Shown piece by piece: positions 1 to 6,807 of a stretch of DNA of 16,387 nt. Source of the stretch: Verrucomicrobiales bacterium (lineage in GTDB: Bacteria > Verrucomicrobiota > Verrucomicrobiia > Verrucomicrobiales > DEV007); assembly GCA_007123695.1 (NCBI GenBank), contig SLGN01000698.1:1-16387 (forward strand), given 5' to 3'. How positions within the stretch are numbered: the first letter of the stretch is position 1; each line of letters starts with the position of its first letter. The notes below the pieces were generated by a model that saw only the letters and a list, made by a program, of their open reading frames with translations, ran no database searches and had not been told where the DNA came from. The translations under genes were made by a program, and so were the position numbers.

Positions 1-1930
1 CGAGGACGAGCCATTTCCATAGTTTCTGCTTCTCTTCCTTTTTCTCGTTCTCGACGCGCAGGGTTTGGGTCGCCCCCGTCTCGGAGGCGCCCGCCTCGGG
101 AGCGCCCGCCGCCTCGGCCAGGGGGATGCCGAGGGCGGGGAGCTCCACCGCTGGATCGAAGGGCTCGGTGCGCCCCTCGGCGGGATCGAGGTTCACCGCC
201 ACGGTGCGCACTCCGCCGTCTTCGAGCGGCTCTTCGTAGAACCCCGGGGCGGGGTGGTCGGTTTCGCCGACGTGCAGGCTCGGGGCCGAGCGGATGCTGT
301 AGCCGGCGTGCTCCAGCAGCGAGTAGAGCAGCGGCACGAACTTCGAGGACAGCGCCAGTTGGCTCTCCTCCGGTCGCCAGCCGGCGAGGAAGGCGAAGAC
401 CGAACCCTCGCCAACGCGATGCTCCAGCAGGGCGGGATGCTTTCCGTCGAACCTGGCCACCACGCGGGTGTCCGCCGCCGCACCGTCTTCGCCGAAATCG
501 AGTTCGCGGTGCCTCCAGAAGCGGATCCGGGTGAAGTCGCGGATCTGCGCGCGGGCGAAGGGCGCCAGCACCGGATGCCCGAAATCGAGGTCGGAGAGCA
601 GCGCGAAGTCGCGCACGGCGGCCTCGCGCAGCGTCCAGCCGGTTTCGCCGACGAGCGCCGCAAAGGCCGCGCTCTCCGTCTCCGGCGTGGGCAGCGCCAC
701 GACGAGGCCGCCCGCTCCGGCGAACCGGTGCAGCGCCTCGCCTTCTGCCGTCGACCAGGTCTCGGCCGCCACCACGACCTCGGTCTCGGCCGGGTCGAGG
801 CCCTCGACACCCTCCGCCGCCGTCACCACCGGATGGAGCGCCGGGGTCGGCTGGAGCGCGCGGCGCAGGTAGAAAAGCGGCGAACCGGCCTGTTCCGCCC
901 CGCTTTCGGCGCCGAGGTAGCGCACCCGCAGGGGTCGCGGCTGGACCGGAGCCACGTGGACCTCGTTGTCGAAGGGATGCGCGTCGCCCTCGACCACCAG
1001 GGTGCCGCGCTCCGCTCCGGCGGGCCGCGGCGGCGAGGTGACGATGCGGGCCGCGCCGGGCGCCACGAGGATCTCGGTGCGGGTCTCGGGAAAGCCCTTC
1101 CACAGCAGCGCCGCCGAGCTCGACGGCGAATCGGCGGCATTGGCGATGCGGACCCGGTAGACTTCCTCTTCGTCGATGCGACCGCGGGGCGGGGCCGCCG
1201 CGAGCGCGAGGGAGAGATTTCCCGGCTCCTCCGGGACGAGCGGCACGCTGCGCACCGCCACCTCCTGCGGCCAGGGGCTTTCGCCGAGCCGGTCGCGTTT
1301 CGCCCCGGTCTGGAAGTCGCCCACCACCACGATCTCGCGGCGGTTCGCGGGACGGGCCGCGTCGGCCGAGAGCAGCAGTCCCGCCGCCTGGACCATGGCT
1401 CCGCCCAGATCGGTCCCGAGCCACGAGGGCTCGGCCCCGGCCAGCAGCCGGCCCGCCGCCGCCGCCTTCGCCCCCGCGCCCAGTCCGGCGAAGGCGGGCA
1501 GGTCGGCGGCGAGCTCGAATCCCTCGTCGAACAGGGCCAGAGCCACCTCGGCTCCGCCGCCGTAGGCCCCTGCCGCCTCCAGGGCCGCTTCGCGGGCCGC
1601 GTCCCAGAGTCCCTCGCGGCGCATCGAGGCGCTGCGGTCGACGAGGATCACCGCGCGGGTCAGCGACTCCTCCTCCGTCGGCAGTACGACCGATGCGAGA
1701 AAAGGCCGCGCAAAGGCCGAGGCCAGCAGCAGCAGGGCGAGGCATCGCAGCGCGAGCAGCACCAGACGCTCCAGCCGCGCCCGCCGCACCAGCCGCTCCG
1801 GAGTCTTCTCGAGGAACATCAGCGAGCCGAACTCCAGATGCTCCTTCGGAGGGCGCCGCCTCAGATGCAGCAGGATCGGCACCGCAAGGGCGGCTGCACC
1901 GAGGAAGTAGAGCGGAAAGAGGAAACTCAC
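1..1930 (-). CDS. BatA/VWA-domain membrane protein, C-terminus cut by the window edge
   Basis: Read on the minus strand from a GTG at 1930, this frame stays open to the left edge (643 codons). It starts MSFLFPLYFLGAAALAVPIL, the typical BatA N-terminal membrane helix (about residues 2-22), followed by a conserved basic stretch and a second helix (about 54-75). A von Willebrand factor A-like segment then begins with ILVDRSASM; DRSAS (98-102) is the metal-binding DxSxS motif. The remaining ~450 residues resemble the periplasmic part of this family, and the frame ends with LWKWLVL, probably the start of a C-terminal membrane anchor, so few residues are missing. The GTG was chosen because the membrane helix begins right there; no good Shine-Dalgarno precedes it. 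Such proteins usually lie beside MoxR and DUF58 genes, which are not in view upstream. Function in the family is poorly defined (envelope or metal-linked protein assembly). Confidence 0.85.
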   Translation of the reverse strand, partial: MSFLFPLYFLGAAALAVPILLHLRRRPPKEHLEFGSLMFLEKTPERLVRRARLERLVLLALRCLALLLLASAFARPFLASVVLPTEEESLTRAVILVDRSASMRREGLWDAAREAALEAAGAYGGGAEVALALFDEGFELAADLPAFAGLGAGAKAAAAGRLLAGAEPSWLGTDLGGAMVQAAGLLLSADAARPANRREIVVVGDFQTGAKRDRLGESPWPQEVAVRSVPLVPEEPGNLSLALAAAPPRGRIDEEEVYRVRIANAADSPSSSAALLWKGFPETRTEILVAPGAARIVTSPPRPAGAERGTLVVEGDAHPFDNEVHVAPVQPRPLRVRYLGAESGAEQAGSPLFYLRRALQPTPALHPVVTAAEGVEGLDPAETEVVVAAETWSTAEGEALHRFAGAGGLVVALPTPETESAAFAALVGETGWTLREAAVRDFALLSDLDFGHPVLAPFARAQIRDFTRIRFWRHRELDFGEDGAAADTRVVARFDGKHPALLEHRVGEGSVFAFLAGWRPEESQLALSSKFVPLLYSLLEHAGYSIRSAPSLHVGETDHPAPGFYEEPLEDGGVRTVAVNLDPAEGRTEPFDPAVELPALGIPLAEAAGAPEAGASETGATQTLRVENEKKEEKQKLWKWLVL

Positions 1931-2009
1931 AGCAGTCGGAACCCTGCCACCGATCGCCCCGCGAGGCGAGGACGTTTTCGCGCTTCCTCCCGCCCGCCTT
2001 TCCTGTCCG

Positions 2010-2041
2010 ATGACCCTTCTAAGTGACGGGAAGATAGTTAT
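2010..2041. repeat. 32-bp direct repeat, copy 1 (degenerate)
   Basis: The sequence from TGACCCTTCTAAGTGACGGG onward matches the stretch at 2753-2784 in the same orientation at about 27 of 32 positions. Here the two palindromes seen in copy 2 are damaged (CTTCTAAG and AAGATAGTTATT). It lies 80 bp upstream of the BatA-like start, so it could be part of that promoter region or an element end. Confidence 0.6.
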
Positions 2042-2062
2042 TGGAACATTTCCCATTCCAAT
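2040..2062. promoter_or_regulatory. Inverted repeat ATTGGAA-N9-TTCCAAT
   Basis: A perfect 7-bp inverted repeat with a 9-nt spacer directly abuts repeat copy 1, about 110 bp upstream of the BatA-like start codon. It is AT-rich against a very GC-rich background. It could be an operator or a hairpin at an element end; nothing else supports a specific role. Confidence 0.3.
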
Positions 2063-2752
2063 CATGAAATCGGCATGCTCCTTGGTTCGGATCGGTTATT
2101 TTATCACATCGCCTTCTGCGTTGTCGATCAGCGCTGCTGGGGGTGCCGAAGAAACGGAATGATCTTCGGCTCGATCTCGCCGTCTCCGAAACCCTCGCAG
2201 ATCGACCAGCACCCACAGGTATGAATTTGGCGGACAATCTGCTCAACACCCACGACTTCTCTGGCGGGATCTCGTCATGCGTGTCTGGGGCGATGAGCCG
2301 CAGAAGCGCCCTTGTTGTCCCGGCACGATGAACGTTGTTGGGGCAAAGATCCGGAGAGGCGAGAATCCGGAAGTCGGCGGCCGCACGCGGGTTGCGTTAG
2401 GGCCAAATCAGGCTCGACATCGGGCGGCGAATCTGATCCAATCGCCCGTCGGTTTTATTCCCCGGTCGCCCCGATCCCATGAAGACGCTCCCCCTCCGAT
2501 TCCTGCCCATCCTTCTCGCTTCCCTCGTCCTCGCGGCCATTCCTGCGGCCCTGCTCTCGCTCGAGCTCGGCTCGGCGCCGGGGCAGGCTCCGCTACCGCT
2601 TCGAACATGACGGAGCGGAGATCCCGCCGGAGCTTGCGCAGCGTTGAACCGAGCGCGGGAAAGGCAGGGCAAAAATGGGAGCGATGACGGGGTGCCCGCG
2701 CTTCCCGGCGCGGCGGAACATGCGGCAGGAAAAAGGATTATCCACGCGCCGA
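2063..2752. other. Gene-poor stretch between two direct repeats
   Basis: No convincing full-length gene was found on either strand. A minus-strand frame around 2275-2140 reads VEQIVRQIHTCGCWSICEGF and ends at a stop near 2138. It looks protein-like but has no start and matches no family I recognise, so it may be a fragment. The only ORF with a recognisable feature is the short signal-peptide reading frame at 2479. The long frames through this stretch are otherwise of low-complexity GC-driven composition. Confidence 0.5.
2479..2610 (+). pseudogene. Short signal-peptide ORF, probably the frameshifted start of a lost gene
   Basis: The ATG at 2479 opens a 43-residue ORF, MKTLPLRFLPILLASLVLAA followed by more hydrophobic residues. 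This is a textbook basic-hydrophobic signal peptide or membrane helix. After about residue 33 it runs into proline-rich sequence and stops at 2608-2610. A shifted frame continues with RLRYRFEHDGAEIPPELAQR and then a stop, which looks more like real protein than the annotated frame. I infer a frameshift in a small exported protein or the 5' remnant of a longer gene. A genuine 43-aa membrane peptide cannot be excluded. Confidence 0.35.
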
Positions 2753-2784
2753 CGACCCTTTTAAGGGACGGGAAGAAAGTTCTT
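2753..2784. repeat. 32-bp direct repeat, copy 2, with two palindromes
   Basis: This copy contains the perfect 12-bp palindrome CCCTTTTAAGGG, then ACGGG, then AAGAA-AG-TTCTT, an inverted repeat with a 2-nt centre. It matches 2010-2041 in direct orientation, 743 bp apart. It sits next to the transposase remnant at 2793, which suggests a mobile-element end, but it could also be a regulatory motif. I do not recognise it as the terminus of a named IS. Confidence 0.6.
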
Positions 2785-2792
2785 ACCGAGGG

Positions 2793-2877
2793 GAGCTGCA
2801 TGAGCAGCAGGAGACCGGCGTCGCCGGTGACCTCGGGCTCGTCGAAGGCGACCCGGACCTTCTTGCGAACACGCGGC
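2793..2877 (-). pseudogene. IS1380-like transposase N-terminal remnant
   Basis: On the minus strand this reads RKKVRVAFDEPEVTGDAGLL followed by LLMQL. It closely resembles the start of IS1380-family transposases, which carry a pattern of the type 'vrFdep.l.sdaGLLLl..l' near their N-terminus. The similarity stops abruptly after MQL, where the 32-bp repeat begins, so only about 28 residues remain and all catalytic DDE residues are absent. The assignment rests on memory of the family pattern over a short stretch. Confidence 0.5.
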
Positions 2878-3029
2878 GTTACTCCCCGTTCCACGCTCGG
2901 CCCGGCGAACTCTGGTGCTCCACACCAAGATTCTTTGCGTCCCGAGGTGCTTCTACCCTCGGGTGTGCACCGGCGGGAGGTCCGAAAAAACCGTTCGAAG
3001 ATCGGGGCGGGCGAAAGCTGCCGAGACAC

Positions 3030-3061
3030 AAAAAAGGCGGCGGGGTCTCCCCCGCCGCCTT
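3030..3061 (-). terminator. Rho-independent terminator of amtB
   Basis: A perfect 12-bp stem, AAGGCGGCGGGG (3034-3045) pairing with CCCCGCCGCCTT (3050-3061), encloses a 4-nt loop. On the minus strand the stem is followed by a run of six T (3030-3035). It lies about 30 bp past the amtB stop, in the right orientation to end that transcript. Confidence 0.9.
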
Positions 3062-3090
3062 CCAAACTAGGCCGGTTCCTTGCGGGCCGA

Positions 3091-4545
3091 TCAGACGATA
3101 TGGTAGGCGGGAGCGCCATGCTCGGCGACATCCAGCCCCTCGTGCTCCTCTTCCTCGCTGACGCGCACGCCCATGATCAGCTTGATCGCGTAGAAGAGAA
3201 CGAAGGAGAAGACAAAGGCGAAAGCGTAGACTGCGACGACGCCGATGACCTGGGAAACGAACGAGATTTCCTCGTTGCCTCCGTTGAGGAAGGGAAGCCC
3301 CACCGCGAGGGTGCCCCAAATGCCGCAGACGCCGTGGACGGAGATGGCGCCGACGGGGTCGTCGATCTTGATCTTGTCGAAGAAGAGAATCGCGAAGACG
3401 ACGATGACGCCACCGACCGTGCCCATGAGCACAGCTTGCCAAGGGCCGACCGCATCGGCGCCGGCGGTGATGCTGACGAGGCCGGCAAGGATGCCGTTGA
3501 GAGCCATGGAAAGGTCGGGCTTTTTGAGCAGGATCGCGGAGACGGCGATGGAGGCGACCGCGCCGGCGGCGGCGGCGAGCGCGGTGGTGGTGAAGACGAG
3601 TCCGAGAGGTCCGGGGTCGGCGGAGAGGACCGAACCGCCGTTGAAGCCGAACCAGCCGAACCACAGCAGAAGGACTCCGATGGCGGCGAGAGGCAGGCTG
3701 TGGCCGACGATCGGTTTGATGCCGTCCTTGGTGTATTTGCCCCGGCGGGGACCGAGGATGATGACGCAGGCGAGCGCGGCGGCGCCGCCGAAGCCGTGGA
3801 CGACGGTCGATCCGGCGAAGTCGTAGAAGGGCAGATCGCCGTCGCTGAGGCGGTTGAGGAAGCCCTCTCCCCAGTGCCACGAGCCAGCCACGGTATAGCC
3901 CACCGCCACGAGGATGAGGGAGAAGACCATGAAGCTGGTGAGCTTGATGCGCTCGGCGACCGCACCCGAGACGATGGTGGCGGCGGTCGCGGCGAACATC
4001 GCCTGGAAGATGAAGTCGCCGAAGCCGGTCATGGCGAGGTCGAGGCCGGCGTAGCCCCAAGACTGGCCGAGCACACCGTCGTCGTCGGGCCCGTTGAGGT
4101 CGCCGATGGGGCCGCCGAACTTGATCCAGCCGTTCCAGTCCTCGTGCCCGCCGGGGTAGTGGGTGTTGAAGCCCATTGCGGCGTAGGTGAGCAGGCCGAT
4201 GCTGATGATCCAGACGTTCTTGAAGAGGATGTTGACGGTGTTCTTCGACTGGGTCAGACCCGCCTCGAGAGTGGCGAAGCCAAGGTGCATGATGAAGACC
4301 ATCGCGGCGGCGATGACCGTCCAGAGCATCGAGGTGGCGAAGAAGTCGAAGGCGGGAGCGTATTCGGCGCCGTATTCCTCGAGAAGTTCGAGGTATTCGT
4401 CGATCGGGCCCTCTTCGGCTTCGGCCTCGACGGCTGCTTCGGTGGCGGGAGCCGCGTCATCCTGGGAGATCGCGGTTCCGAAGAAGAGGGGCAGGGCCAG
4501 AAGGACCGCCCACCATGTCATGCTGCGTTTGGGTGTGTCTCTCAT
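3091..4545 (-). CDS. amtB: Ammonium transporter (Amt/MEP/Rh family)
   Basis: The 484-residue protein conducts ammonium across the inner membrane. An N-terminal signal peptide (about 1-28, ending GTAISQ) and an acidic leader rich in Ala/Glu (29-62) precede about eleven membrane helices. Family hallmarks are DFAGSTVVHGFGG (242-254) and MALNGILAGLVSITAGAD (347-364). Also present are the two pore histidines, H250 and H404 in ISVHGVCGIWG. The cytoplasmic tail ends EHGAPAYHIV, as is common in this branch. The ATG at 4545 is preceded by a sigma-54-like promoter 70 bp upstream and has no clear ribosome binding site; M9 is a possible alternative start that still keeps the signal peptide. The PII gene glnK, usually beside amtB, is not adjacent here. 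Confidence 0.97.
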   Translation of the reverse strand: MRDTPKRSMTWWAVLLALPLFFGTAISQDDAAPATEAAVEAEAEEGPIDEYLELLEEYGAEYAPAFDFFATSMLWTVIAAAMVFIMHLGFATLEAGLTQSKNTVNILFKNVWIISIGLLTYAAMGFNTHYPGGHEDWNGWIKFGGPIGDLNGPDDDGVLGQSWGYAGLDLAMTGFGDFIFQAMFAATAATIVSGAVAERIKLTSFMVFSLILVAVGYTVAGSWHWGEGFLNRLSDGDLPFYDFAGSTVVHGFGGAAALACVIILGPRRGKYTKDGIKPIVGHSLPLAAIGVLLLWFGWFGFNGGSVLSADPGPLGLVFTTTALAAAAGAVASIAVSAILLKKPDLSMALNGILAGLVSITAGADAVGPWQAVLMGTVGGVIVVFAILFFDKIKIDDPVGAISVHGVCGIWGTLAVGLPFLNGGNEEISFVSQVIGVVAVYAFAFVFSFVLFYAIKLIMGVRVSEEEEHEGLDVAEHGAPAYHIV

Positions 4546-4614
4546 CGGTTTTTGGGAGCTGTTTCACAAGCGGCTCAATACGAAGCCCTTGCTCACATGC
4601 ATGGGCAGGTCCAT

Positions 4615-4631
4615 AGCACCCACCGTGCCAA
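4615..4631 (-). promoter_or_regulatory. Sigma-54-type (-24/-12) promoter for amtB
   Basis: On the minus strand the sequence is TTGGCACG-GTGG-GTGCT. This matches the sigma-54 consensus TTGGCACG-N4-TTGCW at all but one position, with exact spacing between the -24 GG and the -12 GC. It lies 70 bp upstream of the amtB ATG in the short gap after panC, predicting a transcript start near 4604. amtB is a classic nitrogen-regulated sigma-54 target in many bacteria, so site and context agree. No NtrC-type palindrome was found close by. Confidence 0.75.
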
Positions 4632-4679
4632 CCCGGAAAATTAGCGGGATTTTTTGCGAAGACGCGCCGATGCGCCTGA

Positions 4680-5540
4680 TCAGCCTTCCTCGCCGACGTT
4701 GTCGATGAGCCGCGTCGCGCCGAAAAAGGCCGCCGCGAGAAAGCGGGCGTGGCCTTCCGAGCCGGAGCCGAGCGGCTCGAGGGTGTCGGCGTGGACGGTT
4801 TCGAAATAGTCGAGCCGCGCGAGCGTGGCGCGGGCGAAGACTTTGCCAAACTGCGCAGCCGCGGCACCCGCATCCCCGCAGCCTCCAGCTCGGCGGTAGG
4901 CGCGCGCCGCCGCCCGCAAGGCCTCGTTCAGAATCGGGGCCTGGGCACGCTCTTCGGGGCGTAGGTAGGCGTTGCGCGAACTCAGGGCGAGCCCGTCCTG
5001 CTCCCGAACGGTCGGACCGGCGAGGATGCGGACGGGGAAATCGAGGTCGCGCACGAGCCTGCGGATCACGGCGAGCTGCTGGTAGTCCTTTTCTCCGAAG
5101 ACGGCGGCGGCGGGGGAGAGGAGGTGGAAGAGTTTGGCCACAACGGTGCAAACGCCGTCGAAGTGGCCGGGTCGGCTCGCTCCGCAAAGTCGGCGGGAGA
5201 GACTCGACTCGGTTACTGAGACCGAACGGTCGGGGGCGTAGATCTCGTCCGCCGGGGGCGCGAAGACGGCCGCGACTCCGCAGGCCCGGCAGGTTTCGAG
5301 ATCGTCGGCGAGGGGGCGGGGGTAGGCGTCGTAGTCCTCGTTCGGCCCGAACTGGATCGGGTTGACGAAAAGGGTCGCGACGACTTCTCCGCCGATGCGA
5401 CCGGCCTCGGCGGCGGCGATGTCGAGCAGGCTGGCATGCCCGCGGTGGAGGGCGCCCATGGTGGGGACGAGCACGCGGGGCCCGGCGCTGCCCTGCGCGA
5501 GCCACGCGGACAGTTCGGCCTTGGTGGAGAGCGTTTCCAT
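4680..5540 (-). CDS. panC: Pantothenate synthetase (pantoate-beta-alanine ligase)
   Basis: The 286-residue protein joins pantoate and beta-alanine with ATP in the last step of vitamin B5 synthesis, in the cytoplasm. It has the HIGH-type nucleotide-binding motif MGALHRGHASL (28-38) and the pantoate site FVNPIQFGPNEDYDAYPR (58-75). GHFDGVCTVVAKLF (125-138), FGEKDYQQL (148-156) and the KMSKS-equivalent loop GLALSSRNAYL (183-193) follow. Its length is normal for PanC. METLSTKAELSAWL is the correct start; an open frame extends further upstream, but only as antisense to the aminotransferase gene. It lies 14 bp after the aminotransferase stop, so both are probably co-transcribed. No panB or panD is in view. 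Confidence 0.96.
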   Translation of the reverse strand: METLSTKAELSAWLAQGSAGPRVLVPTMGALHRGHASLLDIAAAEAGRIGGEVVATLFVNPIQFGPNEDYDAYPRPLADDLETCRACGVAAVFAPPADEIYAPDRSVSVTESSLSRRLCGASRPGHFDGVCTVVAKLFHLLSPAAAVFGEKDYQQLAVIRRLVRDLDFPVRILAGPTVREQDGLALSSRNAYLRPEERAQAPILNEALRAAARAYRRAGGCGDAGAAAAQFGKVFARATLARLDYFETVHADTLEPLGSGSEGHARFLAAAFFGATRLIDNVGEEG

Positions 5541-5554
5541 CGGGGCGGCGGGTT

Positions 5555-6679
5555 TCACACGAGGGACCGCAGCGCGGCGAGGAGGCGGTCGACGTCTGCG
5601 GCGGTGTTGTAGCCGTGCAGGGCGATGCGGATCCGGCCGGCGTGGTGCATGACGTGGATGTTTTCGCGCAGCAGGGTGGCGTGGATGCGGTCGGCATCGG
5701 GGTGCGTGAAGGAAACGATGCCGGTGGGGCGGGCCGGGCGCGGGGCGAGGGGCGCGAGGCCCAGGGAGGCGATCCCGTCGTGGGCGGCGGCGACGAGCGG
5801 GTCGGCATGGCGCGAGATCGCCGCGACGCCGATGCCCTCGATGTAGCGGAGCGCCGCGTCGAGGGCGTAGAGGGCGGCGAAGCCGGGCATGCCCACCGAG
5901 TAGCTGGCCGCCCCCTCCTTCGACGCGGCACGCTCGAAGCGGTCGGCGTCGAAGGCGTTTTCGAGGTGGAACCATCCGCCCGCCCGCGTCGTGAGCCGTT
6001 CCGCCCCGGCCCGGGGAATGCCGACGATGCAGCCGCCGTGGATCCCGAGGGTCCATTTGTGCGTGCTGGAGACGAGGAGGTCGGCGTCGGCGCAGTCGAG
6101 TTCGACCCGCCCGAGGGCCTGGGTGACGTCGACGGCGAGGACCGCCTGCGGGGCGAGGCGGCGCACGGTCTCGCGCAGCGCGGGCCAGTCGAGGCGGAAA
6201 CCGTTGTAGAAGCTTATCAGGGAGACTTGCACGAGACGGGTCCGTTCGCCGAGGAGAGGCTCGAGATCGGCGGTGGCGAGGGCGCCGTCGCTCCGCGACT
6301 TCCAGAGACGGAGGCGGGGCGGTCGGACGGAGCGCAGCCAGGGGGTCGTGCCGGCGGGGAAGTCGAGGTCGCTGACGACCACCTCGTCGTCGCGCCCGAG
6401 ATCGAGCGCGCCGGCGAGCAGGTTGTAGGCCTCGGAGCTGCAAGAGCAGAAGGAGACTTCGTCGTCGGCGAGCCCGAGCATCCGTGCGGAGACGGCGCGG
6501 CAGGACTCCACCGCCGCGAAATGGGGTTCGCGCCCGTCCATGCCGAGCAGCTTGTCGCGCCAGTATTGCCCGAGAGCCTCGCCGACGCAGCGCGGAGGGA
6601 TGCTCTCGGCGGCAGTGTTGAGGTAGGCGATTCCCTCGAGCGAGGGAAATTCCTGGAGTCGGGCGGCGGGATCGAGCAT
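5555..6679 (-). CDS. Class V PLP-dependent aminotransferase (SufS/isopenicillin-epimerase-like fold)
   Basis: This 374-residue cytoplasmic enzyme belongs to the class V aminotransferase superfamily. YLNTAAESIPP (19-29) is the usual start motif. AVDVTQALG (182-190) carries the PLP-pyridine Asp184, and SSTHKW (204-209) carries the PLP-binding Lys208 after His207. The mobile loop that holds the catalytic cysteine in SufS-type desulfurases reads here NIHVMHHAGRIRIALHGYN, with no cysteine. It is therefore probably not a cysteine desulfurase; an aminotransferase, lyase or epimerase reaction on an unknown amino acid is more likely. The ATG at 6679 was chosen because the upstream extension runs into non-coding sequence. 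It is the first gene of a pair with panC, 14 bp apart. Confidence 0.88.
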   Translation of the reverse strand: MLDPAARLQEFPSLEGIAYLNTAAESIPPRCVGEALGQYWRDKLLGMDGREPHFAAVESCRAVSARMLGLADDEVSFCSCSSEAYNLLAGALDLGRDDEVVVSDLDFPAGTTPWLRSVRPPRLRLWKSRSDGALATADLEPLLGERTRLVQVSLISFYNGFRLDWPALRETVRRLAPQAVLAVDVTQALGRVELDCADADLLVSSTHKWTLGIHGGCIVGIPRAGAERLTTRAGGWFHLENAFDADRFERAASKEGAASYSVGMPGFAALYALDAALRYIEGIGVAAISRHADPLVAAAHDGIASLGLAPLAPRPARPTGIVSFTHPDADRIHATLLRENIHVMHHAGRIRIALHGYNTAADVDRLLAALRSLV

Positions 6680-6796
6680 GGCGGCGGGGAAGGGCGAAGG
6701 TAGCGTCCTTTGCCCGGCCTTGCCAGTGCGGCTTGGCGTCGGGTCGGGGGGCGGTGGGGCGGTGAATTTTCGCGAGACTCCGCAGGGGATTCGGCC

Positions 6797-6807
6797 TAGT
6801 CTGCGCG
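6797..6807 (+). promoter_or_regulatory. Possible -10 element directly before the lactonase start
   Basis: TAGTCT (6797-6802) ends five bases before the ATG at 6808. A transcript from this hexamer would begin at or next to the start codon, meaning a leaderless mRNA, which fits the absence of a Shine-Dalgarno site. No convincing -35 box is seen, so this is tentative. Confidence 0.3.

Noticed and set aside
65..2026. Long plus-strand reading frame of 653 codons
   Set aside because: Arg/Gly-rich translation without domains; it is the antisense shadow of the BatA-like gene, whose minus frame has clear helices and a VWA motif.
4564..4614. 16-codon ORF starting MDLPMHVSKG in the amtB leader
   Set aside because: Its ATG lies upstream of the predicted sigma-54 transcript start and nothing supports translation, so it was not annotated as a leader peptide.
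2644..4644. Long plus-strand reading frame across amtB
   Set aside because: Asp/Glu/Gly-rich antisense shadow of amtB; the minus frame carries every Amt signature.
4683..4695. Possible terminator for panC (GCGC-ATCG-GCGC followed by A/T-rich sequence near 4650)
   Set aside because: A four-pair stem is too weak, and the tract after it on the minus strand is A-rich, not T-rich.
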